From positions 1 through 64,000 of the forward strand of contig DEFO01000058.1 in NCBI GenBank assembly GCA_002350805.1: DNA of 64,000 bases, read 5' to 3'. The stretch is from Prevotella sp. UBA2850. Its GTDB lineage: Bacteria > Bacteroidota > Bacteroidia > Bacteroidales > Bacteroidaceae. Position numbers and translations under genes: made by a program. The notes beneath the pieces are model-generated. The model was not told the DNA's origin. It did no database searches and saw only the letters and a list, made by a program, of their open reading frames with translations. This document shows positions 51,552 through 61,084 of this stretch, one piece after another; positions within the stretch are counted from its first letter, which is position 1; each line of letters begins with the position of its first letter.

Positions 51552-53699
51552 ATGAAAACGAGGCACAAAAACAAGCTGAAAAAGATGATGCTGCTGATGG
51601 TCGTGCTCGCCTGTGGCATGACTGCGTCAGCACAGTGGAACGATGGCCGGCTGCCGACGCGCAACCGTGCGTGGCGACAGAAAATGAACGAGACAAGCCC
51701 TGACTTCTTCAAGACCGACGAGGCCCGGCGCATAGGACAACAGATTATGCTGTGGCAACGCTGCACGGGGGGATGGCCAAAGAACATCGACATGGTGACG
51801 CCGATGACCGACGAGCAGAAAAGACAGGTGGCCGCCGACAAGCTGCGCACCGACGACTCGACCATCGACAACGGAGCTACCACCCAGCAGATGAGATTTC
51901 TGGCCCGCCTCTACCAACAGACGGGCGACAAAGCGACAGCCGAGGCGTTCCGCCGTGGTGTGGAGTTTCTGCTGAGCGGACAGTATGACGATGGCGGTTG
52001 GCCGCAGTTCTGGCCTCATCCACAGGGCTATCAGGAGCATATCACCTTCAACGACGATGCTATCTACAACACAATGGAGATGTTGCGCGACATGGCTGAG
52101 CAGAGAGTGCCCTTCCAGGGGAAACTGACCGACAAACGACTGAGGCAGCGCATGCAACGGGCATTCGACAAGGGTGTGGAATGCATCCTGGCTACCCAGA
52201 TACGGGTGGACGGCAAGCCTACCATCTGGTGCCAGCAGCACGACCACATCACGCTGCTGCCAGCGAAGGCAAGGGCTTACGAACTGCCTTCGTACGGACC
52301 ACAGGAGAGTGCCTCACTGGTGCGGTTGCTGATGGAACTGCCCCACCCCGACGAACGGGTAAGACAGGCGGTACATGGTGCCATGCGCTGGTTTGATAAA
52401 TATAAGCTGACGGGCCTGCGACTGGTGCGCACCGGATGGGCTGAGGGTCGTCCCGAAACAAGGCTCATTGACGATGCGGGGGGCGAGCCACTGTGGGCAC
52501 GATACTACGATCTGGAGAATTGTGAGCCGTATGTCTGCGACCGCGACGGTGTGCCACGCCGACGGCTGGAGGATATCGGCGAGGAGCGCCGCAACGGCTA
52601 CAGTTGGTACGGCAGTCGGCCGGCTGAGCTGTATCCGTTCTACGAGGAGTGGGCCGCCCGCCACGACCCTGCGGGGAAGGTAGACATCAGCCTTACAACG
52701 AAGGGGGCCAACGAGAACGGCACGCTGCAGATGTATGCCCAGCGCAAGCCATCTCACGAACTGTTTGATGCGGTGGTAAAACCGGGCGAGCGCATACAGG
52801 CAGCCATCGAGCGGGCACCCGAGAGGCCTGAGAAGCCTTTTACGATTCTGATACTGAAGGGTACGTACCACGAGAAGGTGGTGATTGACCGCCCGAACAT
52901 CGTATTGGTGGGCGAGGAGCGCGACAGTACACTCATTCATTATGCCGAGACGCGGGAAACCCAAACTTTGAAGGAGTATCGCGGGAAACCTGTGGGCAAC
53001 GGGGTGATTGTGCTGCAAGAGGGGGCCGACGACTGCATCATCAGCGGACTGACCGTCTACAACAACTACGGGACGACTGTAGAGCCGACGACCACTCACC
53101 AGATGGCCATCTTCGGACGGGGCACTCGCACCATCGTCATCAACTGCAACGTGTGGGCCGACGGCAACGACGCACTGTCGCTATGGGCGAGAGGGGGCAA
53201 CGGCATGTACTATCACGCCGACCTGAACGTGCGCTGTCCGGGAGTTGACTTTCTGTGTCCGCGGGGTTGGTGCTATGCCACCCGCTGCCAGTTCTATGGC
53301 GACGGCCGAGCTATCATCTGGCACGACGGACGGGGCGACAAAGAGAAGAAGCTGGTGATAACGAACTCAACATTCGACGCAAAGCGTCCCACCCCGTTGG
53401 GCCGCTATCACCACGACGCTCAGTTCTACCTCGTGAACTGCCGGCTGAGCAGCCAGATCATGGACAGCAACATCCGCTATGCCTACACCGACCGAGTGGA
53501 AGACCCGTGTCCGTGGGGCCAACGGGTATATTATTATAATTGTTCGCGCGAGGGCGGCCACAGCGGATGGCTCGATAACAACCTGCATGAGGCCGAGGGG
53601 GCACCCGTCTTCTTTGGCATCACCGCCGAATGGACCTTCAACGGGCAATGGGACCCGGAGAAACGCATCCGCGAGCTGTGGAAGGTGCTGGGATATTGA
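51552..53699 (+). CDS. Pectate lyase (PL10) fused to pectinesterase-like (CE8) domain
   Basis: The 715-residue secreted protein has a signal peptide after a basic start (ends TASA-Q). Residues about 30-345 match PL10 pectate lyase: LWQRCTGGWPKNIDM, DNGATTQQMRFLARLY, GWPQFWPHPQGYQEHITFND, and WCQQHDHITLLPAKARAYE. Residues about 395-715 form a beta-helix like CE8 pectin methylesterase (ERIQAAIERAPERP, IVLVGEERDSTLIHY, GVDFLCPRGWCYA). It would demethylate and cleave pectin at or outside the cell surface. The start at 51552 is chosen for the signal; the frame is open further upstream through the promoter. Confidence 0.88.
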   Translation: MKTRHKNKLKKMMLLMVVLACGMTASAQWNDGRLPTRNRAWRQKMNETSPDFFKTDEARRIGQQIMLWQRCTGGWPKNIDMVTPMTDEQKRQVAADKLRTDDSTIDNGATTQQMRFLARLYQQTGDKATAEAFRRGVEFLLSGQYDDGGWPQFWPHPQGYQEHITFNDDAIYNTMEMLRDMAEQRVPFQGKLTDKRLRQRMQRAFDKGVECILATQIRVDGKPTIWCQQHDHITLLPAKARAYELPSYGPQESASLVRLLMELPHPDERVRQAVHGAMRWFDKYKLTGLRLVRTGWAEGRPETRLIDDAGGEPLWARYYDLENCEPYVCDRDGVPRRRLEDIGEERRNGYSWYGSRPAELYPFYEEWAARHDPAGKVDISLTTKGANENGTLQMYAQRKPSHELFDAVVKPGERIQAAIERAPERPEKPFTILILKGTYHEKVVIDRPNIVLVGEERDSTLIHYAETRETQTLKEYRGKPVGNGVIVLQEGADDCIISGLTVYNNYGTTVEPTTTHQMAIFGRGTRTIVINCNVWADGNDALSLWARGGNGMYYHADLNVRCPGVDFLCPRGWCYATRCQFYGDGRAIIWHDGRGDKEKKLVITNSTFDAKRPTPLGRYHHDAQFYLVNCRLSSQIMDSNIRYAYTDRVEDPCPWGQRVYYYNCSREGGHSGWLDNNLHEAEGAPVFFGITAEWTFNGQWDPEKRIRELWKVLGY

Positions 53700-53975
53700 G
53701 TGAACTGAGAGTTGAGGAAACTGAGAACTGAGAGTTGAGAATGGAGAGGTATGATTACCTTTGCAATTGCACCAAGCTCCAGCCCCCACCAACTCTCCCT
53801 AAAGCCCCCCACCAACTCCCCCGAGGGGGAGAGCAGGGCTGACGCCGGTTCAAGGTTAAGAGTTCAAAGTTCAAGAGGCGGAGTATTGTCTACACTCCTA
53901 CACTCCCACACTCCTACACTCCTAAAAAATATTGTCTACACTCCTAAAAAAAGGTTATTGTCCAAACTCCAAAAA
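53700..53975 (+). repeat. Repeat mosaic between pectinase and pseudouridine synthase genes
   Basis: AACTGAG/AGTTGAG heptamer-like units (53701-53740), a GGAGAGGTATGATTACC block also found at about 60874, the GC palindrome (about 53813-53833), TTCAAAGTTCAAG units, and ACTCCTAC octamers to about 53970. No gene seen. Confidence 0.7.
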
Positions 53976-54019
53976 GAATGCTCCACCCATTACACACCGA
54001 CATAGAGAAACCTAAGAGG

Positions 54020-55528
54020 ATGAACAACCCGTTCAACTATGAGCCTCATCAGCTGTGCCTGCTGGCCGCTGAGGAGGTGAAACGGTGGATTGAAACTGAC
54101 CCTGTGCTGAAAGAGGATGCCGACAACGGGAAGATGTTCGGCGTGCTGGTGGTGGAACGCACTACGACCGAGCACACTGAAGACACTACGGCTGAGCACA
54201 CAGAAAACACTACGACCGAGCTCACAGAAGGCACAACGGCTGAATGCCCGAAAACATGCGTCAGCGGGGAGCACGAGCTGGGTTTCCTGGCTGCCTACTC
54301 GGGGTTGTTGGCGGGTCGCAACGACTGGCCGCAGTTTGTGTCGCCGGTGTATGATGCCCAACAGCCTGACGGGCATTTCAAACAGACGGAGCGAGTGATT
54401 TCTGACTTGAATGAACGGCTGAGAGACGCGAATGGTGAACTGGCCGACGAGGAACGCGAACGGCTGAAGGCGCTGCGCAAACAAATGTCGGAAGAGCTGC
54501 AGGAGTGGCTGTTCCGGCAATACCGGATGCTGAACGGACGGGGCGAGACAAAGGACTTGGTGGAGATTTGGCAGGACTACCACACACGGCCGAAGGTGCG
54601 CCGCAAATTCCCGCTGCCGCCAGGCGGTTCGGGCGACTGCTGTGCCCCGAAGCTGCTGCAATATGCCTACCAACAGGGACTGCGCCCCGTGTGCATGGCT
54701 GAGTTCTGGTGGGGAGCATCGCCAAAAGCCGAGGTGAGGCACCACGGACAGTATTATCCGGCCTGCCGGGGCAAATGCCTGCCCATATTGACATGGATGC
54801 TGCAGGGTACCGACTACGACAGCGAACTGGGGGTGTGGGGAGAGACAACCTTGCGCAATATCTACCTTGAAAGCCGTACGGAACTGCAGACGGTGTACGA
54901 GGATGAGTGGCTGGCGGTAATCAACAAACCAGCCAACATGCTCACCATTCCGGGCCGCGAGGTGACCGAGTCGGTGATGACGCTGATGCGCGAACGCTAT
55001 CCCGACTACGACGGTCAGCTGATTGTGCACCGTCTGGACATGGCTACGTCGGGGCTGCTGATCATCTCGAAGGACAAGCAGGTGAACACGCTGCTGCAAC
55101 AGCAGTTCGAACAGCGGAAAGTAAGGAAAAAATACATTGCCCTGCTGGATGGCGTTCCCGACGTCATGCTTGCTGAGCCCACGGCCACTGGCTCAGGACG
55201 GGGAATCATCAACCTGCCACTATGCAAAGACCCGCTCGACAGACCACGGCAGAGGGTGGACCGCGAGAACGGAAAACCGGCGGTCACGGAATATGAGATA
55301 TTGGGAATGGAGAACGGACATACACGGGTGGCGCTTTATCCGAAGACGGGACGCACGCACCAGCTGCGGGTACACTGTGCGCATCAGGACGGACTGAACT
55401 GTCCGATTCTGGGCGACACACTATACGGAAGGAAGGCCAACCGGCTGTACCTGCATGCGGCAGAGCTGTGGTTCACGCACCCTGTGACAGGCGAACCCAT
55501 GCATATAACAGCAGCGCCAGAATGGTGA
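54020..55528 (+). CDS. RluA-type RNA pseudouridine synthase with long N-terminal extension
   Basis: The 502-residue protein ends in an RluA-type catalytic domain (about 275-500): HRLDMATSGLLIISKD holds the catalytic Asp, with KKYIALLDG, GRTHQLRVHCAH and LGDTLYG following. It isomerises uridine in rRNA or tRNA; the site is unknown. The N-terminal 270 residues contain an 8-residue acidic/Thr tandem repeat (about 48-77), a coiled coil (about 130-175), and a Cys-containing region. The start at 54020 (MNNPFNY) is chosen over 53978, which lies in repeat sequence. Its 3' end overlaps the converging PAP2 gene by 56 bp. Confidence 0.85.
   Translation: MNNPFNYEPHQLCLLAAEEVKRWIETDPVLKEDADNGKMFGVLVVERTTTEHTEDTTAEHTENTTTELTEGTTAECPKTCVSGEHELGFLAAYSGLLAGRNDWPQFVSPVYDAQQPDGHFKQTERVISDLNERLRDANGELADEERERLKALRKQMSEELQEWLFRQYRMLNGRGETKDLVEIWQDYHTRPKVRRKFPLPPGGSGDCCAPKLLQYAYQQGLRPVCMAEFWWGASPKAEVRHHGQYYPACRGKCLPILTWMLQGTDYDSELGVWGETTLRNIYLESRTELQTVYEDEWLAVINKPANMLTIPGREVTESVMTLMRERYPDYDGQLIVHRLDMATSGLLIISKDKQVNTLLQQQFEQRKVRKKYIALLDGVPDVMLAEPTATGSGRGIINLPLCKDPLDRPRQRVDRENGKPAVTEYEILGMENGHTRVALYPKTGRTHQLRVHCAHQDGLNCPILGDTLYGRKANRLYLHAAELWFTHPVTGEPMHITAAPEW
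54161..54250 (+). repeat. 24-bp in-frame tandem repeat in the pseudouridine synthase gene
   Basis: About 3.5 units of 24 bp encode TTTEHTED, TTAEHTEN, TTTELTEG and TTAECP. The unit length keeps the frame, so copy number can vary without disrupting the gene. Confidence 0.75.
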
Positions 55529-56216
55529 GGAGGAAAGCGGCAACGACCCATGAGAAAGGTGTAGCAAGCAGCGACATCACGCGGGCAGGACCAGCAACAT
55601 CGGCCTGCCCGTTTTCTATTTCATCGGCGGGAAGCAGTAATTTGGAAGATATCGCCAGGAAGACGCGAGCCATGAGCGTGCCGATGACGGCTCCGATGAT
55701 GATGCCCACAAGGATATCGCCCAGGAAATGCACGCCCAGATACATGCGCGAATAGCACACGAGCAGCATCCAGCCAACCATAAGCCACAGCATCGCCCGC
55801 TTGCGAAACACCTGGATGACAAAGAACGTCAGACCTGCCGTATTGGCCGCATGGCTCGACGGAAAGCCGTAGGCTCCACCGCGGTAGCCATCGACCACAT
55901 GCACCATGGCCGACAACGGATTGTCGAGGTTGGCCGGGCGCAGACGGGCCACCACGGGACGAATGAGCGAGGCCGACAGCTGGTCGGTGAGCAGAATGGT
56001 AAGGGCAATGGCCAGCAGGGCATAGCATGCCTTGCGCCAGCCGAAAGTACGGAGGAAGAGGACGAACAGGGCGACATAGAAAGGCGTCCACACCAGCTTG
56101 TCGCTGCACGCCTTCATGAAATAGTCGAAAAACGTGCAGTGCAGGCTGTTGACAAACAGCAAAATGCCGTGGTCGAGTTGGATGATTTCTGTCATTCGTT
56201 CATCTATCGCGAGCAC
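55473..56216 (-). CDS. PAP2-family membrane phosphatase
   Basis: The 247-residue protein has about six hydrophobic helices and the three-part phosphatase signature: ASLIRPVVARLRP, YGFPSSHAANTAG and SRMYLGVHFLGD. Related enzymes dephosphorylate undecaprenyl pyrophosphate, phosphatidylglycerol phosphate or lipid A. It follows the LtaS-like gene by 8 bp, so a role in recycling a lipid product is inferred. MTEIIQ at 56195 is an alternative start. Its 3' end overlaps the converging RluA-type gene. Confidence 0.88.
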   Translation of the reverse strand: MLAIDERMTEIIQLDHGILLFVNSLHCTFFDYFMKACSDKLVWTPFYVALFVLFLRTFGWRKACYALLAIALTILLTDQLSASLIRPVVARLRPANLDNPLSAMVHVVDGYRGGAYGFPSSHAANTAGLTFFVIQVFRKRAMLWLMVGWMLLVCYSRMYLGVHFLGDILVGIIIGAVIGTLMARVFLAISSKLLLPADEIENGQADVAGPARVMSLLATPFSWVVAAFLLTILALLLYAWVRLSQGA

Positions 56217-56224
56217 CCCCTGCC

Positions 56225-58105
56225 CTATCGTTTGTCAATATCGTCGTAGAGCTTCTGCAGGTAGGCTTTACCCGGGGCCAGGTTCTTGCCTTTCTTCTTG
56301 CCCTTGTCGAGCACCACATTCTTGGTCTCGTTGTTGAAGATCACCTGGTTGTCGGCATCCACCATTCCGAAGGCATCGGGCACGGTGAAGAAGGCAAAGT
56401 GGGGCGACCGCGGGTTGAGCATGTCCTTGCTGAACATGAACTCGCTGTGGGCAATGCCCATCTGTGCCAGCAGGGTGGCGGCAATATCGGTCTGCGAGCC
56501 GTAGATATCGATGCTGCCGGGGCCTTTCAGGGCGCCGCCAATCATGATGAGAGGTATCTGGTAGCGCTCGAGCGTGAGGTTGTCGATATTCTCGGGATAG
56601 CAGCCCAGATGGTCGGGAACAAGCACCACCAGCGTATTCTTCCACTGCGGCAGTTGTTTGAATTCCTGAATGAAGCTGCCCACACAACTGTCGGTATAGG
56701 CAAAGGCATTGAGGCGTTCGTTGGCCAGCCGGTGATAGGGCACTTCGTAGGGCTCATGGCTGCTCGAGGTCTGCAGCACGCGGAACCACGGTTTCCTGGT
56801 ACGCTCGCGCTTCAGCTCGCCCAGCAGGCGGTTGAACACCAGATGGTCGTGGACGCCCCACTTGCTCAGCCGGTCGGTCACGGCAAAATCCTTGTCGCAG
56901 ACTATGCCCTGGAAACCCGACGACATGAGGTACGAGCGCATGTTGGTGAAGTCGGCATCACCACCGTAGTAATAACCGGCGCTGTAGCCTGCCTTGCGCA
57001 GATGACCCACGATAGAGGGCAGCGACTGAGTCTTCTTCGGATATTTCATGATGCTCGTGGTGGGCTGGGCAGGATAACCGCTGAGGATACTGACCAGACC
57101 ACGGTCGGTGCGGAAGCTGGTGGCATAGAAGTTACGGAAGAGCAATCCCTCTTTCGACAGGGCGTCGAGGTTTACCGCCACATCTTTCTCACCGCCCAAC
57201 GAGGCCATGAGCTTGCTGGAGAAGCTCTCCAGGATGATAAAGAGCACGTTGGGCCGTTGGTTGTTCAGCACGTCGATGTGCTTGGGCGCCAGCGTGTCGC
57301 CAGGAACCGCTGCCTTGTTGCTGCTGCCTGCCACCTGCGGGTCGAGCAGCTGGGCGAACAGCTTGTCGGCATTCTCTTCTTTCTCAAAACGGTACTGCTG
57401 GCCGAAGTCCTTCTGTTTGGAGAGCGACTCCAGCAGACTGAATATCGGATTGGTGGCTGCATGGTTCAGGCGAATGTTCTCGCTGAAATACACCTTGCCC
57501 ACATTCATGGTCGACACCGTGACACCACCGCGGATAGGCAGTATCAGCAGACCCATCACGAGGATGAACAGCAGGGTGAAGAGCAGCGGATTGAGGGGCA
57601 GCAGCTTGCGCTCGAGCTTGTTGGTGCGCAGCAGGCACACCCAGAAGATGAAATAAAGCACCAGCGTGAGCAGCAGGATGAGCAACAGACCGCCCAGTAC
57701 CGTCCACACACTAACACTGGCAAAGGCATCCTTGGGCGAGGAGAAGAAATAGAACAACGGGGTGGCATCTAGACGGAAACCCCAGTATTTATACAGAACC
57801 AGGTCGATGACAAACACCATCGCCATGAGGAACGACACGATGAGGAAATAGATTTTGGCTGTGCGGCGCACCCAGCGGCGGCGCGTCCAGATGCTGATGA
57901 TGAGCAACAGACCCGGAATGATGCACAGATAGCCCGCCACCGAGAAGTCGAGCGGCAGTCCGTACCACATCACCTTCAGCCAGTCGAGCAACGGACACTC
58001 CTTATAAATGCCCAGATAACGCAGCATGAACAATGGTTTCTGCAGGGCGAACAACAGCACCAGCAGGAAGAAAGTCAGCAGGTAGAGTTTAAATCGTGTC
58101 TTCAT
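56225..58105 (-). CDS. LtaS-like phosphoglycerol transferase / sulfatase-fold enzyme
   Basis: The 626-residue protein has five N-terminal transmembrane helices (up to about residue 195) and an outward-facing alkaline-phosphatase-fold domain: NVLFIILESFSSKLMASLGG (metal Glu), FYATSFRTDRGLVSILSG with the probable nucleophile Thr, GYYYGGDADFTNM, and VVLVPDHLGCYPE (metal Asp-His). Gram-negative relatives move phosphoglycerol or phosphoethanolamine groups to periplasmic glycans or lipids. The acceptor is unknown. It is 7 bp downstream of the transporter gene. Confidence 0.87.
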   Translation of the reverse strand: MKTRFKLYLLTFFLLVLLFALQKPLFMLRYLGIYKECPLLDWLKVMWYGLPLDFSVAGYLCIIPGLLLIISIWTRRRWVRRTAKIYFLIVSFLMAMVFVIDLVLYKYWGFRLDATPLFYFFSSPKDAFASVSVWTVLGGLLLILLLTLVLYFIFWVCLLRTNKLERKLLPLNPLLFTLLFILVMGLLILPIRGGVTVSTMNVGKVYFSENIRLNHAATNPIFSLLESLSKQKDFGQQYRFEKEENADKLFAQLLDPQVAGSSNKAAVPGDTLAPKHIDVLNNQRPNVLFIILESFSSKLMASLGGEKDVAVNLDALSKEGLLFRNFYATSFRTDRGLVSILSGYPAQPTTSIMKYPKKTQSLPSIVGHLRKAGYSAGYYYGGDADFTNMRSYLMSSGFQGIVCDKDFAVTDRLSKWGVHDHLVFNRLLGELKRERTRKPWFRVLQTSSSHEPYEVPYHRLANERLNAFAYTDSCVGSFIQEFKQLPQWKNTLVVLVPDHLGCYPENIDNLTLERYQIPLIMIGGALKGPGSIDIYGSQTDIAATLLAQMGIAHSEFMFSKDMLNPRSPHFAFFTVPDAFGMVDADNQVIFNNETKNVVLDKGKKKGKNLAPGKAYLQKLYDDIDKR

Positions 58106-58112
58106 AACTTAT

Positions 58113-59774
58113 CTATAGAAAAAACATTAGTACCATTTGAATGATGATGACGCGCACGAACATGCACAGCGGATAGACCGTGGCATAGCTCACCGATGCC
58201 GTGTCGCCCTCGAGTGTATCGTTGGCGTAGCTCAGGGCCATGGGGTTGGCCATGCTGCCACAGAGAATGCCGCAGATGGTGCCAAAGTCGAAACGGCTCC
58301 GGCGCAGCGCCACGGCTCCCACCATCACCACGGGCAGCACGGTGATGAGGAATCCCAATCCGACCCACAGCAGTCCCTCGGGGCGTATCACCGTCTCGAA
58401 GAAGTGCTCGCCTGACTCGAGTCCGAGGCAGGCCAGATAGAGCGAGAGGCCCAGCTTGCGCAACATGAGGTTGGCACTACGAGTGGTATAGGTGACCAGA
58501 TGGAAACGGGGTCCGAAGGCTCCCACGAGGATGCCCACCACAATAGGTCCGCCGGCCAGTCCGAGCCGCACAGGTATCGACATGCCCGGCACATGAATGG
58601 GGATGGCCCCGAGTGCCAGTCCGAGAATGATGCCGATGAAGATGGCAGCCAGGTTGGGCTCGTTGAGTGTCTGCACCGAGTTGCCCAGAAACTTCTCGGC
58701 ATGGTCGATGGCCGCCGCCTCGCCCACCAGCGTCAGACGGTCGCCATACTGCAGGCGCTTGTCGTAGGTGGCCAGTATCTTCACATCGCCGCGCAGGATA
58801 CGGCTCACATTCACTCCATAGGTATTGCGCAGCTGCAGCTGTCCCAGTTTCTTGCCGTTCAGCTCTGGACGGGTAATGACGATGACGCGGCTCTCCACCC
58901 GTGCGTCGATGGCGTTCCAGTCTACGTCCTTGCGGTTCCAGTCTTCTTTCTCGCGCTTACCGAAGAGTATTTCCACGGCCGACACCTCGTCTTTCGAGGT
59001 CACCACGAGCAGCTTGTCGCCCATCTGCAGCACGGTGGCACTCTTCGGGACAATCACCTCATGGTTCCGCCAGATGCGCGAGACGATGAACTCAAAGTGG
59101 CTCATCTGCTTGATTTGTGCCAGGTTCTTGCCGGCCAGCGCGGGGTTCACCACCTCGAAACGGGCGATGAAGGTCTCGTCTTCGTTGTGCGTAGCATGGC
59201 TTTTCAGTTGCCAGGGGCGCACTAGTAGTTTGCGCAGGGCTATCATGCCCAGTATCACGCCCACCACACCTAATGGGTAGGTCACCGCACAGCCCAGGGC
59301 GGCTCCGCTGGCTGGAAGGCCCAACTGCTGCAGCGTCTGTTGCGCGGCTCCCAGCGCCGGAGTGTTGGTGGTGGCTCCGCAGAGAATACCTGCCATCTCG
59401 GGCAGGCTCACCGGCGTCACCTGCACGAAAAGCAAAGCCAGCAGCGTGCCCACAAAGACCACGCCCAGTCCCCAGCCGTTGAGCCGCAGGCCATCGTCCA
59501 TGATCGAGGCAAAGAAGCCCGGACCCACTTGCATGCCCAGTACATAGACAAACAAGATAAGGCCGAAGTTCTCGGCATAGTCGAGCATCCGCGCGTCGAC
59601 CGAGAAGCCCAGATGGCCCGCCAATATGCCAATGAAAAACACGAAGGCCACACCCAACGACACGCCCCACACACGGAGTTTGCCAAAGGCAAGGCCCACG
59701 GCGCATATCAGCGACAGAACAATCACGGTCTGCATGGCTGAATGGACGGCAAAAAGGCTGTCAATCCACTGCAT
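58113..59774 (-). CDS. AspT/YidE-family transporter with two RCK_C domains
   Basis: The 553-residue protein has two blocks of about five transmembrane helices around two cytoplasmic TrkA_C-type domains (about 205-275, FEVVNPALAGKNLAQIK; about 300-375, RPELNGKKLGQLQLR). The repeated AspT-AsuT membrane motif appears as GILCGATTNTPALGAA and GTICGILCGSMANPMALSYA. Family members exchange amino acids or dicarboxylates; the substrate is unknown here. The start MQWIDS at 59774 is chosen because the ATG at 59795 overlaps the -7 element. First gene of a three-gene operon. Confidence 0.85.
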   Translation of the reverse strand: MQWIDSLFAVHSAMQTVIVLSLICAVGLAFGKLRVWGVSLGVAFVFFIGILAGHLGFSVDARMLDYAENFGLILFVYVLGMQVGPGFFASIMDDGLRLNGWGLGVVFVGTLLALLFVQVTPVSLPEMAGILCGATTNTPALGAAQQTLQQLGLPASGAALGCAVTYPLGVVGVILGMIALRKLLVRPWQLKSHATHNEDETFIARFEVVNPALAGKNLAQIKQMSHFEFIVSRIWRNHEVIVPKSATVLQMGDKLLVVTSKDEVSAVEILFGKREKEDWNRKDVDWNAIDARVESRVIVITRPELNGKKLGQLQLRNTYGVNVSRILRGDVKILATYDKRLQYGDRLTLVGEAAAIDHAEKFLGNSVQTLNEPNLAAIFIGIILGLALGAIPIHVPGMSIPVRLGLAGGPIVVGILVGAFGPRFHLVTYTTRSANLMLRKLGLSLYLACLGLESGEHFFETVIRPEGLLWVGLGFLITVLPVVMVGAVALRRSRFDFGTICGILCGSMANPMALSYANDTLEGDTASVSYATVYPLCMFVRVIIIQMVLMFFL

Positions 59775-59792
59775 GTATTCTCTAAATTGGTG

Positions 59793-59800
59793 CAAAGATA
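59793..59800 (-). promoter_or_regulatory. Promoter -7 element of the transporter operon
   Basis: TATCTTTG on the minus strand, overlapping the in-frame ATG at 59795, which decides the later start at 59774. No clear -33 was found. Confidence 0.5.
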
Positions 59801-59843
59801 CAAAAAATGCTTAATTCTTCATGCCTAATCGTCAATAAATTTG

Positions 59844-59851
59844 TATCTTTG
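59844..59851 (+). promoter_or_regulatory. Promoter -7 element of the DUF6263-like gene
   Basis: TATCTTTG, 28 bp before the ATG at 59880. No clear -33 was found. It diverges from the transporter promoter 44 bp away. Confidence 0.5.
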
Positions 59852-59879
59852 CCGCCTACATATTAAAATTACACATCGT

Positions 59880-60776
59880 ATGAAGAAACAACTTTTCGTT
59901 TGTATCATGCTGCTCATGGCATGGACGGCACAGGCGCAGAATAGCATCAAGGTGGTTCCCACAATGAAAAAAGGTGACGTGAGAACCTACGAGATAGAGG
60001 TGTCGAGCAACATCCCCGACAGCCCAGTTAAAATGGCACAACAGTCGGTATACACGGTGGTCGATGCAAACAGCAACGGCTACGTGATGGACATTACTTA
60101 CAAAGAATGGACCACCAACGGCGAGTCGGCAGGACTAGTAGGTAAGTTGATGAGCATGAGCGAGTCGATGATGCAAAACGCCCACATGCGCCTTGCCACA
60201 GACAAGCAGGGCCTGCCCGTGAAGATTCTCAACTACGACGAGATGCGCAAGCAGATGGAAGAGACCGTAGCCAAAATCATCGACGAAGTGAAACAGAGTG
60301 CGCCTGAGATGGGCGAACTGATGCGGTGGGACAACCTGGCCAAAGAGGCTGTTGCGCAGATGGACGAGAGCGTCATCCTGCACAACATGCTAATCAATAG
60401 TCCGCTGATGCTGAACGGCAAGACACTCTCCACAGGCTCCGAGGAGGAATATATCGCACCCGGAGGCATGAAGATGAAGCGCCGCTATACCGTGAACGGC
60501 CGGACCATCGTGGCCAAATCGGAACTCAACATGAGCGAGGACGACCTGAAGAACTATATCATCTCTCAGGTGGAGAAGGCCATGCCCAGTCAGGCTGAGA
60601 TGATCAAGCAGAACATCGACATGGTGATGCAGAGCGGCATGATGAAAATAGAGATGACCGAGGACACCACCTACGAACTGCAAGACGACGGCTGGGTGAA
60701 ATCCATCAAAACCATAATGAACAACAAGATGATGGGAAAAGACATCAGAACTGTCTCAACGGTGACGATGAAGTAA
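59880..60776 (+). CDS. DUF6263-like exported protein
   Basis: The 298-residue protein has a signal peptide (ends AQA-Q) and a beta-rich body with alternating polar strands (VRTYEIEVSSNIP, YTVVDANSNGYVMDITYKEW, GMKMKRRYTVNGRT) and a Met-rich middle. I relate it tentatively to DUF6263. No catalytic motif. Single gene followed by repeats. The start at 59880 follows from the signal peptide and the promoter at 59844. Confidence 0.65.
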   Translation: MKKQLFVCIMLLMAWTAQAQNSIKVVPTMKKGDVRTYEIEVSSNIPDSPVKMAQQSVYTVVDANSNGYVMDITYKEWTTNGESAGLVGKLMSMSESMMQNAHMRLATDKQGLPVKILNYDEMRKQMEETVAKIIDEVKQSAPEMGELMRWDNLAKEAVAQMDESVILHNMLINSPLMLNGKTLSTGSEEEYIAPGGMKMKRRYTVNGRTIVAKSELNMSEDDLKNYIISQVEKAMPSQAEMIKQNIDMVMQSGMMKIEMTEDTTYELQDDGWVKSIKTIMNNKMMGKDIRTVSTVTMK

Positions 60777-61075
60777 AGAAGCCCCCCACCAACTCCCCCG
60801 AGGGGGAGGGCTTGGTTACTCCTCAAGCTGGCAGGTCTCTCCAAACGAGTGGAGAGCTGAGTACTGAGAACGGAGAGGTATGATTACCTTTGGTATTGTC
60901 CAAACTCCCAAACTCCTAAACTCCCAAACTCCCAAACTCCCTTAAAGATGGGCCAAGAGGCGGAGTATTCATACTTGTCACTTATCACTTCTCCCTTCTC
61001 ACTTGGAAAAGCTCCCAAACTCCCAATAACTATTGTCTACACTCCTAAAGAAAAAACTGTCCAAACTCCAATAAT
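60777..61075 (+). repeat. Repeat mosaic before the metallophosphoesterase gene
   Basis: GC palindrome (about 60785-60808), GGAGAGGTATGATTACC block (about 60874-60890), CAAACTCCTAAACTCC octamers, a TTAAAGATGGGCCAAGAGGCGG segment also found at 41.95 and 47.57 kb, and AGTGACA-type heptamers. No gene or promoter seen. Confidence 0.75.
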
Positions 61076-61084
61076 TAAAAAACA

